The notes beneath the pieces were generated by a model. The model saw only the letters and a list, made by a program, of their open reading frames with translations, searched no databases and was not told the origin of the DNA. A DNA stretch of 64,000 nt from Dethiosulfatarculus sandiegensis (GTDB lineage: Bacteria; Desulfobacterota; Desulfarculia; Desulfarculales; Desulfarculaceae): assembly GCF_000931935.2 (NCBI RefSeq), contig NZ_AZAC01000034.1, forward strand, positions 186,001-250,000. Reading direction: 5' to 3'. Both the position numbers and the translations under genes were made by a program. Below, one piece after another: positions 45,188 through 53,730 of the stretch. The stretch's first letter is position 1. The number at the start of each line of letters is the position of its first letter.

Positions 45188-46343
45188 GATGATCACCCCG
45201 GCCATATTGACTGTGGCCTTGCTCACCATTATGGCCGGAGCGGTTGTGGCTCCCGCCATAGCCAGTATTGCCCGGGCCTTTCCCCTGGCCTCGGGCAGCA
45301 GCATAAAACTTGTGCTTACCCTTCCCGCCCTGATGGTGATTCCTTTTGCGTTTTTTACCAATCGCCTCACCCGAACCTGGGGAAAAAAGAAAACCCTGCT
45401 TTTGGGATTGGTTCTCTACCTGGTTTCCGGCGTGGGCGGGGGGCTGGCAGGCTCAATTGAGTTTTTGCTGATTTGCCGAGCTTTTCTGGGAATCTCGGTG
45501 GGAATAATCATGCCCTTGGCCAATGCCCTGGTTTCCGATTTCTACCAGGCGGATAAGGCTGCGCGCATGATGGGGTGGGTTAGCGCCTCGAGCCAGGTGG
45601 GCGGGATCTGCGGCCAGCTTCTGAGCGGCGTATTGGCCGCTGTTTCCTGGCGTTACTCCTTTGGTTCCTATGGGGTGGCCCTGGCGGCTATTATTCTGGT
45701 TCACTTTTATCTGCCCGAGCCGGAGAGGAGATCAGCCCCCAACGAAAAGAGGCGTCAGAAGTTCCCCTTGCCGGTTGTTTTTTATGCCCTGGTCATGTTG
45801 GTGACCATGATGGTTTTTTATGTAGTGCCGGTTAATATTTCTTTGTTCATAGAGAACCAGGGCATGGGTTCTCCGGCCACCAGTGGCGCGGCCAGCGCCT
45901 GGCTTAATCTGACCGCATTTTTGCTCGGCCTTTCCTTTCACAGGCTGCATAAGCTGTTCGGCTGCTATTCCATGCCTGCCGGAGCAGGGGTGATAGCCCT
46001 GGGTATGTTTGTTCTGGGCCAGTCAACTCATCTGGCCGCGATCTTCTGTGGACTGACCCTGGTGGGGGCGGGGCTGGGATTTATCTCACCTCTGGTTTTT
46101 CAGCTGACCAGGCTCTCGGCAGGACCCGCCCGGCTGGTTTCTGCCATGGCCCTGGTTACTTCCCTGCTTTACCTGGGCCAGTTTCTTTCACCTTTGGTGC
46201 TTGATTCCCTGGCTGGAGCCTGGTTTGCCGATAGCCCGGCAACCCCCTTTAAAATGGCGACTTGGTTTGGCCTTGGCCTGACCGGCTTGGCTTTTCTGCA
46301 CAGCATTTATCTGAAAATATTTTCTCCGTCGGCTGAACAATAA
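45171..46343 (+). CDS. MFS transporter
   Basis: A 390-aa, 12-helix major facilitator superfamily protein. MFS loop motif RLTRTWGKKKTLLLGL after helix 2 and RAFLGISVGIIMPLANALVSDFY near helix 4-5 are seen, with the second half beginning after LPEPERRSAPNEKRR. AGGAG precedes the ATG at 45171. Coupled to MarR, so probably a drug or metabolite exporter of the DHA1 type. Confidence 0.88.
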   Translation: MKTQDRMITPAILTVALLTIMAGAVVAPAIASIARAFPLASGSSIKLVLTLPALMVIPFAFFTNRLTRTWGKKKTLLLGLVLYLVSGVGGGLAGSIEFLLICRAFLGISVGIIMPLANALVSDFYQADKAARMMGWVSASSQVGGICGQLLSGVLAAVSWRYSFGSYGVALAAIILVHFYLPEPERRSAPNEKRRQKFPLPVVFYALVMLVTMMVFYVVPVNISLFIENQGMGSPATSGAASAWLNLTAFLLGLSFHRLHKLFGCYSMPAGAGVIALGMFVLGQSTHLAAIFCGLTLVGAGLGFISPLVFQLTRLSAGPARLVSAMALVTSLLYLGQFLSPLVLDSLAGAWFADSPATPFKMATWFGLGLTGLAFLHSIYLKIFSPSAEQ

Positions 46344-46378
46344 AACCGCGGGCCATGGGCGGCCCGCGGTTTTTTGAT
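46342..46378 (+). terminator. Terminator after the MFS gene
   Basis: AAACCGCGGGCC / GGCCCGCGGTTT with loop ATGGGC, then TTTTG. It lies between convergent transcripts (hcp ends at 46394), and the A-run allows use in both directions. Confidence 0.9.
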
Positions 46379-46393
46379 GTGTTAGGGGAGGAA

Positions 46394-48019
46394 TTAACCC
46401 AAAATAGCCTCCAGATCCTTGTCCGGAGTGGTTATCGGCATGATGTTGAAGTTCTCAACCAATACCTTAAGCACATTGGGGCTGACAAAGGCAGGCAGGG
46501 AGGGGCCCAACCTTATATCCTTGATGCCCAGGTAAAGCAGGGTGAGCAAAATGGCGCAGGCCTTTTGCTCGTACCAGGAAAGGATCATGGAAAGCGGTAG
46601 GTCATTGACCCCGCAGTCAAAGGCCTTGGAGAGCGCCACGGCGATCTGAATCGCCGAGTAGGCGTCATTGCACTGCCCCACATCCAGGAGCCTGGGGATG
46701 CCGCCTATGTCGCCCAACTTTTTGTCAAAAAAGCGGAACTTGCCGCAGGCCAGGGTCAGAATAACCGTGTCACTGGGGGTCTTTTCCACAAACTCGGTGT
46801 AATAATCCCGGCCCGGCTTGGCTCCGTCGCAGCCGCCGACCAGGAAGAAATGCTTGATGGCTCCGGCCTTCACCGCCTCGATCACCTTGTCGGCCACGCC
46901 CATTACCGCATTTCTGGCAAAGCCGACCATGACCGAATCCTTGTTTTCATCTTCCTGGAAGCCGGGCAGGGCAAGGGCCTTTTCGATCACCTTTGTGAAA
47001 TCCTTTTTGCCGTTTTCCTCGGCTATGTGGGGCACGCCGGGCCAACCCACCAGGCCGGTGGTGAAGATCTTGTCCGGGGTGTCTCCCTTGGGCCTTTGAA
47101 TACAGTTGGTGGTCATGAGAATGGCACCCGGGAAAAGGGGGAATTCCTTGCCCTGGTTCTGCCAGGCAGTGCCATAGTGCCCGTAGAAATGTTCGTATTT
47201 CTTAAGCTCGGGATATCCGTGGGTGGGCAGCATTTCACCGTGGGTATAGATGTATATGCCCTTGTCCCTGGTCTGCTCCAAAAGTTGGGCCAGATCCTTG
47301 AGATCGTGACCCGAGACTAAAATCGCCTTGCCGGCCTTGTGCCCCAAAGGCACCTCGGTCGGTGCGGGATGACCATATACACCTGTGTTGCCCGCGTCCA
47401 GAAGCTCCATGGTGCGCAGGTTGATCTCACCGGCCTTAAGGGCCAGGCCCACATAGTCGTTCACCCCCAGGCTTTTGTCCCACATGGAAGCCAGGGCCTC
47501 GTGAACAAAGGCATACACCTGGTCATCTTCCTGACCCAGGATGGCTGCGTGATCGGCATAGGCGGCCACGCCCCTTAAGCCGAAGAGAATCAGGTGACGC
47601 AAGGATTCGACATCAGGGTCCACATCCTGTTGTTTAAGCCCATGGGCCTCGCCCTGGGCCACCAGGCCTTCCAGGTCATCGGCCGGAGTAAAGGCGGCAG
47701 GGCCATCCGCGGCCGGGGCCAAGCCCGCCTTTTCCCGGATAGCTTCGCGCAATTCCACAGCCTTTTTGATAAGAGGAACAAAACGGCTGTCATCAAAATC
47801 CACATTGGTCAGGGTGCTGAACAGGGCTTCTGAGGTAAACCGGTTGGCCTGGTTGTTATTAACCCCTTTTTGCCGGGCCTCATGGGCGACGATTCCCAGA
47901 CCTTGAACAGCATAGGTCAAGAGGTCCTGTAGAGCCGCGGTGGAAGGCTCCTTGCCGCAGACTCCCTTGACTGTGCATCCCTGGCCTCTGGCTGTTTGCT
48001 CGCATTGATAACAAAACAT
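46394..48019 (-). CDS. hcp: Hybrid cluster protein / hydroxylamine reductase
   Basis: Hcp reduces hydroxylamine and nitric oxide under anaerobic nitrosative stress. The 541-aa protein starts with the iron-sulfur motif CYQCEQTARGQGCTVKGVC (C3, C6, C15, C21) and has hybrid-cluster ligands in YTHGEMLPTHGYPELKKYEH, GAILMTTNCIQRPK, VILTLACGKFRF and DVGQCNDAYSAIQIA. GGAGGG precedes the ATG. Last gene of the Rrf2-led operon. Confidence 0.96.
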   Translation of the reverse strand: MFCYQCEQTARGQGCTVKGVCGKEPSTAALQDLLTYAVQGLGIVAHEARQKGVNNNQANRFTSEALFSTLTNVDFDDSRFVPLIKKAVELREAIREKAGLAPAADGPAAFTPADDLEGLVAQGEAHGLKQQDVDPDVESLRHLILFGLRGVAAYADHAAILGQEDDQVYAFVHEALASMWDKSLGVNDYVGLALKAGEINLRTMELLDAGNTGVYGHPAPTEVPLGHKAGKAILVSGHDLKDLAQLLEQTRDKGIYIYTHGEMLPTHGYPELKKYEHFYGHYGTAWQNQGKEFPLFPGAILMTTNCIQRPKGDTPDKIFTTGLVGWPGVPHIAEENGKKDFTKVIEKALALPGFQEDENKDSVMVGFARNAVMGVADKVIEAVKAGAIKHFFLVGGCDGAKPGRDYYTEFVEKTPSDTVILTLACGKFRFFDKKLGDIGGIPRLLDVGQCNDAYSAIQIAVALSKAFDCGVNDLPLSMILSWYEQKACAILLTLLYLGIKDIRLGPSLPAFVSPNVLKVLVENFNIMPITTPDKDLEAILG

Positions 48020-48037
48020 GGATAATCCCTCCGATTT

Positions 48038-48775
48038 TTATAAGAAAAGTCTTTCGGCCTTTTTGCTGGCGGTTTTGGTCTTAAAAACCTTGGTTATGAG
48101 TTTTTCCATTTTCTCCGGGGTCAGCTCACTGAAATCCCTTGGAATATTGGCCAGCCAGTCTGCATCCCAGACCAGGCGGAACTCCGGTGTATCTATCCCC
48201 TTGGCTGTATGATGGTTGGCAATGATCCGGCATATATGGTCAATGACCTCAGCCTTGAGCCCCAGATCCTGCAGGATTTCCTTAGCAACCAGAGGGCCTT
48301 CCATCTCATGGAAAGCTCCTGCCGCGGAGCCGTGCTTGACCTGGGCCAGGGGTTTGCCGATATCGTGCAAAATGGCGGCGGCCATCACCACCTGGGGGTC
48401 GGCGGGCTCTTTTTTGATCAGCTCTCGCGCATAATCAAGAACCTTGAGGCTGTGGTCGATCTCTTTTTGATCATTGCCAAACACCGCCTTGACAGCCTCG
48501 ATGAGCTTGTCGGTCAGCGAGGTGTCGCCCGATTCCGCCTGGGCCAGCTTTTCCTTGGGGTCATATCCCAGGCAATCCTTGGCATGCTCGCACCATTGGG
48601 CGCAGCCCAGGTTCAGCTTGGGGTTTTTCACCAAAGTCCCGCAGCTTTTGCAACGGCGGGTGGCGTCGTCCTTGAAAAACTCCACCTCATGGCCGCAGTT
48701 GCCGCAAGGGACTTCAAATATGTCGTCAGGCCTCCAAAATGAGGTGTCCTGTCCCGGGCACATGGTGTTTCCCAT
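48038..48775 (-). CDS. HD-domain protein with N-terminal zinc ribbon
   Basis: A 245-aa protein. Residues about 20-50 form a zinc ribbon with CGNCGHEVEFFKDD and RRCKSCGTL. Further cysteines follow (CAQWCEHAKDCLG). From about 85 an HD phosphohydrolase domain has HSLKVLDYARELI, AAAILHDIGKPLAQVKHGSA and RIIANHHTAKGID. AAGGAGG lies eight bases before the ATG. It is 18 bases upstream of hcp and often travels with Hcp in anaerobes; possible sensor or nucleotide hydrolase. Confidence 0.87.
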   Translation of the reverse strand: MGNTMCPGQDTSFWRPDDIFEVPCGNCGHEVEFFKDDATRRCKSCGTLVKNPKLNLGCAQWCEHAKDCLGYDPKEKLAQAESGDTSLTDKLIEAVKAVFGNDQKEIDHSLKVLDYARELIKKEPADPQVVMAAAILHDIGKPLAQVKHGSAAGAFHEMEGPLVAKEILQDLGLKAEVIDHICRIIANHHTAKGIDTPEFRLVWDADWLANIPRDFSELTPEKMEKLITKVFKTKTASKKAERLFL

Positions 48776-48776
48776 T

Positions 48777-49430
48777 TCACGCGCCTCCTTTTCCCTGTTC
48801 TTGGAACCAGTGGCCAAAGCGGGCGGCTGGTTCGGAAGTGCTGAGGAACTTTTCAAAAAGATCGCTGATGACCTGCATGGCCTTTTCAGGTGACTCTATG
48901 CGGGCGACCTCCCTGGCCCAGGCCGGATGCCTGCCCAGCCTTCCCCCGGCCAGGATTCCAACCTGTCGGATTGCCGGCTTAAAGGCCTCTTCCGGGCAAA
49001 TGCCGGAGCAGGTGAAGCAACCTTGGCATTTGTGATCTTGCCGGATCAGGCGGTTGTTTTTGAGGTCAAGCGCTCGATCCGGGCATTCAGGCACACACAC
49101 ACCGCAGGCAATGCAGGCTTCTTCGTTAAATAGCGGGGCCATCATCCCCACCACGGCCAGATCAGCCACCTGATGCCTGGCGCAACCATTAGGGCAGCCG
49201 CTCAAGGCAATTTTCAGGCCTTTATGTGCTCTGGCGCTCTTCAGGGCGTTCCTTTGGGCCAGGCGTTCTTGGACTTTTGCCGAGCTTAACCAGGTTTCCA
49301 TGAGTTTGACCCAATCCGCCTCCGGTAAAAGCGTTTGCGGGCAGCACCCGGTCACCCCCTTGCAGGCCGTTATATTCACCATTGCAAGGTCTGTTTGGTT
49401 TTGATCCGCCTTGTTTGAACCAAGCTGCAT
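48777..49430 (-). CDS. Small siroheme/4Fe-4S reductase-like protein with ferredoxin domain
   Basis: A 217-aa protein with the full siroheme-[4Fe-4S] motif, C-x5-C in ITACKGVTGCC (C23, C29) and C-x3-C in SGCPNGCARH (C79, C83), followed by two ferredoxin clusters (CIACGVCVPECP and CQGCFTCSGICP). This architecture matches small dissimilatory sulfite-reductase-like proteins (group I Dsr-LP) and the low-molecular-mass assimilatory sulfite reductases. In an hcp operon it may reduce nitrite or sulfite. ATG at 49430 follows AAAGG six bases upstream and is after the upstream stop; a TTG at 49457 would overlap it. Confidence 0.82.
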   Translation of the reverse strand: MQLGSNKADQNQTDLAMVNITACKGVTGCCPQTLLPEADWVKLMETWLSSAKVQERLAQRNALKSARAHKGLKIALSGCPNGCARHQVADLAVVGMMAPLFNEEACIACGVCVPECPDRALDLKNNRLIRQDHKCQGCFTCSGICPEEAFKPAIRQVGILAGGRLGRHPAWAREVARIESPEKAMQVISDLFEKFLSTSEPAARFGHWFQEQGKGGA

Positions 49431-49444
49431 AAAGCGCCTTTTCC

Positions 49445-50203
49445 TTAAAGATTCCAAGGCACGTTCAGGGCCTCGAGAATGGACCCGTCCCTGGCGATCT
49501 TAATGCTGCCCAGCCTTGGTTCGGCATCTGTCTTTTCCAGGGCCTTTTGCAAGATAAATTCCAGTCCCTTGCAACAGGGCACCTCCATATGCACCACGGT
49601 CACGCTTTGGGGCCGTGCGCCTTCCAGGAGCTGGGTCAACTTTTCAACATGAGCCTGGGGGTTGTCCAGTTTGGGGCAGGCCAGGGCAATGGCCTTTCCC
49701 GGTAGAAAACGGCTATGCAGGTCAGGCAGGGAGGCTGCCGCGCAGTCTGCCAACAGGATCAGGTCTGCGTTTTTCAGGAAAGGTGCGCCCGGTTGTAAAA
49801 GTTGCAACTTGATAGGCCAATGTCCCAGGGTCGAGACCTCTTCTCCCTGGCCAGGCCTGGAAGGCTCGACCGGAGACAAAACCCTGGACTCCGAGGAGGG
49901 GCAGCCACAGGCCGGAATCTCGGGAATTTCAGGCGCTGGAGCCTGCCCTTTGCTTTTAAGTTTCGAGAGCCTCTCTTCCACTGCCTTTTCGTCAAAATCT
50001 TCGGCTTGACGCTGGGTTATGGTTAGGGCTCCGGTGGGGCAGGAGCCTATGCAGGCGCCTAAGCCGTCACAAAAAATTTCTCTCACCAGTTTGGCCTTAC
50101 CTTCAACCAGCTCCAGGGCTCCCTCGGCGCAATCTAAAATGCATTGGCCGCAACCGTTGCAGAGTTCCTCGTCAATCTCGATTATGTTTCTGACCTGGTT
50201 CAT
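49445..50203 (-). CDS. 4Fe-4S ferredoxin-type protein of the Hcp operon
   Basis: A 252-aa protein. Residues 1-60 hold two ferredoxin motifs: CNGCGQCILDC (complete) and CDGLGACIGSC, where the usual second Cys is replaced so only three Cys plus an Asp remain. A linker with CGCPSS follows, then a domain with LILLADCAAASLPDL, KAIALACPKLDN and EVPCCKGLEF that is typical of these Hcp-associated proteins. Probably the electron donor to Hcp or the siroheme protein. GGAAGGA precedes the ATG, adjacent to the rrf2 stop. Confidence 0.85.
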   Translation of the reverse strand: MNQVRNIIEIDEELCNGCGQCILDCAEGALELVEGKAKLVREIFCDGLGACIGSCPTGALTITQRQAEDFDEKAVEERLSKLKSKGQAPAPEIPEIPACGCPSSESRVLSPVEPSRPGQGEEVSTLGHWPIKLQLLQPGAPFLKNADLILLADCAAASLPDLHSRFLPGKAIALACPKLDNPQAHVEKLTQLLEGARPQSVTVVHMEVPCCKGLEFILQKALEKTDAEPRLGSIKIARDGSILEALNVPWNL

Positions 50204-50635
50204 TTAAGTGTCCTTCCGGATTTGATTTTTCAATATGGGGCTGATCTCGGAGAGTTTGGTTTTTTTCAGATACTCAATCACTTGTCGGCTGATACCCTCC
50301 AGAAAACCGCCCATTATGCATCCGTTGCGGCAGACCGGCTGCCCAAACAGGCAATGGCTTATCTCCATGGGGCCTTCCGCCGCCTCGTAAACCTCAAGCA
50401 GGCTGGTTCGTTCGGGATCTGTAGCCAGGGAGAATCCGCCTTTGGGGCCTCGCCTGGAATGCACCAAACCCGCCTTGGTCAGACGCTGCATCACCTTGGC
50501 CAGGTGAGCTTCTGAAGCCTGGAAACCGGCAGCCAATTCCTTGTTGGCAAAGACCCTCTCCGGGTCTGTAGCCAAGAGCCCCATGGTGTGTAGGGCCAGG
50601 GCGGCTGCCTCTGATATGCGTAAAAATGAGTTCAT
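50204..50635 (-). CDS. Rrf2-family transcriptional regulator (operon leader)
   Basis: A 143-aa winged-helix regulator: MNSFLRISEAAALALHTMGL, ASEAHLAKVMQRLTKAGLVH then SRRGPKGGFSLA. Three cysteines (CLFGQPVCRNGC) are in the position of the Fe-S ligands of NsrR/IscR, but with C-x6-C-x3-C spacing. It heads the operon with ferredoxin, siroheme protein, HD protein and hcp. I chose the ATG at 50635 because the palindromic operator lies upstream of it. A NO- or redox-sensing role is inferred. Confidence 0.88.
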   Translation of the reverse strand: MNSFLRISEAAALALHTMGLLATDPERVFANKELAAGFQASEAHLAKVMQRLTKAGLVHSRRGPKGGFSLATDPERTSLLEVYEAAEGPMEISHCLFGQPVCRNGCIMGGFLEGISRQVIEYLKKTKLSEISPILKNQIRKDT

Positions 50636-50657
50636 CGCTTCTCGACTATTAATTAGG

Positions 50658-50683
50658 TATTTAAGTACCAATATACTTAAATA
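50658..50683. promoter_or_regulatory. Perfect 10-bp inverted repeat, Rrf2 operator candidate
   Basis: TATTTAAGTA-CCAATA-TACTTAAATA stands 22 bases upstream of the Rrf2 start codon. A second site at 50725 shares the half-sites TTAAGT / ACTTAA. This strongly suggests autoregulation of the Rrf2-hcp operon. Confidence 0.65.
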
Positions 50684-50988
50684 TAAAACAGCGTCAAGTA
50701 AAAACTACATTTTTAGTTGGTTTTTTAAGTGTGACTTACTTAAATAATTGATTTCAAGATGAAAAGTTTGAAAAAATGATGTGGCTACCTGAGAAAACAA
50801 AGTGCTGCCAAGCCGCACCCGTAGATCGTCCGGGCGTATTGGGCGATTTGACTGTGTTTTTAAAGAGCTCTAAGCAGGCTTTCAAAAAGTGTTCTTTAAC
50901 CTTTTGGATTTTAAGTTGGTAGTTACGGAGTGTTGTGGATAACGGCTTGTCCTCCCAGGTTTTTCTTGAAAGCCATTTTGTGAAACTT
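50672..50988. other. 317-base stretch between the two rrf2 genes
   Basis: The left end carries the two palindromic operators; the rest (50750-50988) shows no gene, RNA or repeat that I can support. Confidence 0.6.
50725..50743. promoter_or_regulatory. Second Rrf2-type operator half-site pair
   Basis: TTAAGT-GTGACTT-ACTTAA, same half-sites as the site at 50658 with a 7-base spacer (8 bases there). Confidence 0.5.
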
Positions 50989-51429
50989 TCAGGCTGCTTG
51001 GTTTTTCACGTTTCGACCCAAGGGAGAATCCACCAGGTCGGCCAGGGTGTGCTCGGAAAACAGTTCCAATACCTTCAGGTTGATATCATGCAAGGCCCTG
51101 CCCAGGATGCAGGCCGAGCCCGGGCAGACATCAGCATCCAAAAGACAACCGGTATTTTGCTGGGGGCCTTCCATGGTTTCGTAGATTTCAAGGAGGTTGG
51201 TTTTTTCCTTTGGCTTAGACAGGCTGAATCCTCCGGCCGGGCCACGAGTGGATTTGACCAATCCGGTCCTGGCCAGCTTTTGCATTACCTTGGCGAGGTG
51301 GGCTTGGGAAACTTTCAGGTTTTGAGCCATGGTCGAGGCCGGCATTACCTTGTTTTCTACCGCAGCCAAAAGAACCATGGCGTGAATGGCAATGGATGAC
51401 GCTTCGGATACTTTTATAATCCCTGGCAT
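50989..51429 (-). CDS. Rrf2-family transcriptional regulator, second copy
   Basis: A 146-aa paralogue of the gene at 50204: KVSEASSIAIHAMVLLAAVE, VSQAHLAKVMQKLARTGLVK then STRGPAGGFSL. Its three cysteines read CLLDADVCPGSAC (C-x6-C-x4-C). It is divergent from the cytochrome genes at 51608, so it probably controls them and itself. GGAGG precedes the ATG. Confidence 0.88.
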   Translation of the reverse strand: MPGIIKVSEASSIAIHAMVLLAAVENKVMPASTMAQNLKVSQAHLAKVMQKLARTGLVKSTRGPAGGFSLSKPKEKTNLLEIYETMEGPQQNTGCLLDADVCPGSACILGRALHDINLKVLELFSEHTLADLVDSPLGRNVKNQAA

Positions 51430-51513
51430 GGGGACCTCCTTGATTGCATCCCCGGGATCAGGCCAAAGGGTCTTAAAAGGGAAGCCGGTAGGTCAACATT
51501 TGGTGTTTGACTT

Positions 51514-51552
51514 GTTATTTAGGTACCTGTTAGTCTGATTAATAACTTCCTC
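51514..51552. promoter_or_regulatory. Palindrome in the rrf2/cytochrome divergent promoter
   Basis: TTATTTAGGTACCTGTTAG, with core AGGTACCT, lies between the second rrf2 and the tetraheme cytochrome gene. It resembles the TTAAGTACC half-site of the operators at 50658. Candidate regulator site; weaker than those. Confidence 0.35.
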
Positions 51553-51607
51553 CGACCATAATTCCACAAGATAGTAACAGAACCGCAGATAAAAGTGAAG
51601 AAGGCCC

Positions 51608-52180
51608 ATGGACAAGGCGCATGAGCAAAAAAAAGCTCCCCAGTCCAAAAAGAAGGTTCTTTATTTTTCCCTTTTACTGGTGGTGGCCGGGGTGGTGCTG
51701 GGGTTTCCCCTTTTCAGCATGACCTATTTCACCATGGTGCGGACCTCCACCCCCGAGTTCTGCAGCTCCTGCCATGAAATAGAACCAGCCTATAACCAAT
51801 GGAAAACCTCTTCCCATGCCGCCAATGAAAAAGGTTTTGTGGCCGATTGCATGGATTGCCATCTGCCCGCGCCCCACGATACTTATGAGTTTTTTTATGC
51901 CAAGACCTTTCACGGCATAAAGGATGTGGTGGTGCATTTTCTGGGAGAACCCTATGACCGCAGCGCCATGGTGATTCAGGCCAGGAAAAGCATAAAAAAC
52001 GATCAATGCCTGAAATGCCACAGAAACCTGCTTTACATTCCCAATAAAAGAGGAGCCATGCTGGCCCACAGGGATGTGCTTTATGCCAGGCCGGGCTATG
52101 AAAAGAAATGCCTGGACTGTCATGAAAACTTGGTGCATAAGCCCAAACCTTTTTACGACTACGCCCAAATGGGCTCTTGA
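51608..52180 (+). CDS. NapC/NrfH-family tetraheme c cytochrome
   Basis: A 190-aa membrane-anchored quinol dehydrogenase-type cytochrome. An N-terminal helix (VLYFSLLLVVAGVVLGFPLF) is followed by four heme sites: CSSCH, CMDCH, CLKCH and CLDCH. Such proteins take electrons from menaquinol and pass them to a partner multiheme enzyme. The octaheme protein follows 120 bases downstream, so this is very likely its electron donor. Confidence 0.93.
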   Translation: MDKAHEQKKAPQSKKKVLYFSLLLVVAGVVLGFPLFSMTYFTMVRTSTPEFCSSCHEIEPAYNQWKTSSHAANEKGFVADCMDCHLPAPHDTYEFFYAKTFHGIKDVVVHFLGEPYDRSAMVIQARKSIKNDQCLKCHRNLLYIPNKRGAMLAHRDVLYARPGYEKKCLDCHENLVHKPKPFYDYAQMGS

Positions 52181-52300
52181 CAGGCAGGCCGGACAAAAAA
52201 TTCGTCAAGGGGGGTCGGGAAAAACAGGGAAAAGCGGTTTGAAGCCTTTTTATTCTGCGGAATAAGGACATAGGTCTTTTCAGATTAAGGGAGGGGATGA

Positions 52301-53701
52301 ATGGGCAAGAAGTTTTTCAAGGGCGGCTTAGCCGCCTTTATCCTGGTTTGCGTGGTCAATCCGGCCCCGGCCCAGGATCAGGCGGCTCCCAACCAGGCCA
52401 AGGAAAAGGCTTATCGCATCGAGAGGAGCATTTCTCAAAAGGCCCTGGCCTGTATTGAGTGCCATAAAAAGGAAAGTCCCGGCCTTTTTGCGGACTGGGC
52501 CCACAGCAGGCATGCCAGCGCCAATATCACCTGTATTGACTGTCACCTCGCAGATCCCGCGGACAAGGACATAAGCCAGAGGCATTTCAAGCAGTATGAG
52601 CGCAGCGATAATAAATGGGGGGTGAGTGATTACCGGGCGCCGGTAGCCGCGGCGGTGACGCCCAAGGATTGCTCCCGCTGTCACCCTGATGAAGCCAAAC
52701 AGTACGCCAAAAGCAAACACGCCAACACCATTGAGATTATTTGGAAGCTGGACCCCTGGCTCAATGCCGGCCAGAACAGTGATTTTGAAAGGTTAACCGG
52801 GTGCCTGCATTGCCACGGCACCGTGCTTAAGCTGAAAAACGGGGAGCTGGACCCCATGACCTGGCCCAATGTCGGGGTGGGCAGGGTGAATTTTGACGGC
52901 AGCCTTGGCTCCTGCGCCAGTTGCCACACCAGGCACCGCTTCAGCGTGGCAGAGGCCAGAAAACCCGAGACTTGCGGCCAATGCCACCTTGGTCCGGATC
53001 ACCCCCAGCTTGAGATATGGAACGAATCCAAGCACGGGGCTATCTATCATTCAGAAGGAGCCTCCTGGAACTGGACTTCTGCTCCCGGCACCTGGACCGC
53101 GGGGGTGGACTATCGAACCCCCACCTGCGCCGGATGCCATATGTCCGGTTCGGGCCCGGTTCTCACCACCCATGATGTGACCGAAAGGCTTTCCTGGGAG
53201 CTGCAAGCGCCCCTGACGATCAGGCCCCAGGAGTTTAAGCCTTTCCCCTCTCCTTTGGATTGGAAAACCGAACGCAAAAAAATGCAAGAGGTCTGCAAGC
53301 AGTGTCACGGTGAACTCTGGGTCAAGAACCATTATGATCAGATGGACGGTGCGGTTGCCCTCTACAATGAAACCTATTTCAAGCCCGCCAAAGCCAAACT
53401 GGGCGAACTTAAGAAAAAGGGGCTTCTGCCCAAGGACGCCTTTTTCAAGGCGCCCATTTTTGTGGAGTTTTATGAATTATGGCACCACGAGGGCAGAAGG
53501 GCGCGCATGGGCGCTGCCATGATGGCCCCTGACTATGCCTGGTGGCATGGGTTTTATGAATGTAAAAAGCGCTATGTCCATTTCATGAAACAGGCAAACC
53601 ATCTGATTAAGGAAAATCAAAAGGCCTATGTGGCCGAAGATTATCCCGGAGCTACCGGCAGCACAAAAAAACCCGCTGAAATTTTTAATCAAAAAAAATA
53701 A
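52301..53701 (+). CDS. Octaheme cytochrome c of the hydroxylamine oxidoreductase (HAO) family
   Basis: A 466-aa periplasmic multiheme enzyme with signal peptide ending near PAPAQ. Eight heme sites are present: CIECH, CIDCH, CSRCH, CLHCH, CASCH, CGQCH, CAGCH and CKQCH. The C-terminal block LWHHEGRRARMGAAMM and APDYAWWHGFYE is a HAO family hallmark; a Tyr (412) lies there, but whether it is the cross-linking Tyr of true HAO needs an alignment. With an NrfH-like partner the arrangement matches the reductive HaoCA type of epsilonproteobacteria, which reduces nitrite or hydroxylamine. AGGGAGGGG precedes the ATG. Confidence 0.9.
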   Translation: MGKKFFKGGLAAFILVCVVNPAPAQDQAAPNQAKEKAYRIERSISQKALACIECHKKESPGLFADWAHSRHASANITCIDCHLADPADKDISQRHFKQYERSDNKWGVSDYRAPVAAAVTPKDCSRCHPDEAKQYAKSKHANTIEIIWKLDPWLNAGQNSDFERLTGCLHCHGTVLKLKNGELDPMTWPNVGVGRVNFDGSLGSCASCHTRHRFSVAEARKPETCGQCHLGPDHPQLEIWNESKHGAIYHSEGASWNWTSAPGTWTAGVDYRTPTCAGCHMSGSGPVLTTHDVTERLSWELQAPLTIRPQEFKPFPSPLDWKTERKKMQEVCKQCHGELWVKNHYDQMDGAVALYNETYFKPAKAKLGELKKKGLLPKDAFFKAPIFVEFYELWHHEGRRARMGAAMMAPDYAWWHGFYECKKRYVHFMKQANHLIKENQKAYVAEDYPGATGSTKKPAEIFNQKK

Positions 53702-53730
53702 CCCGTAAGCCTTGATTTTGAGATTGGCTT

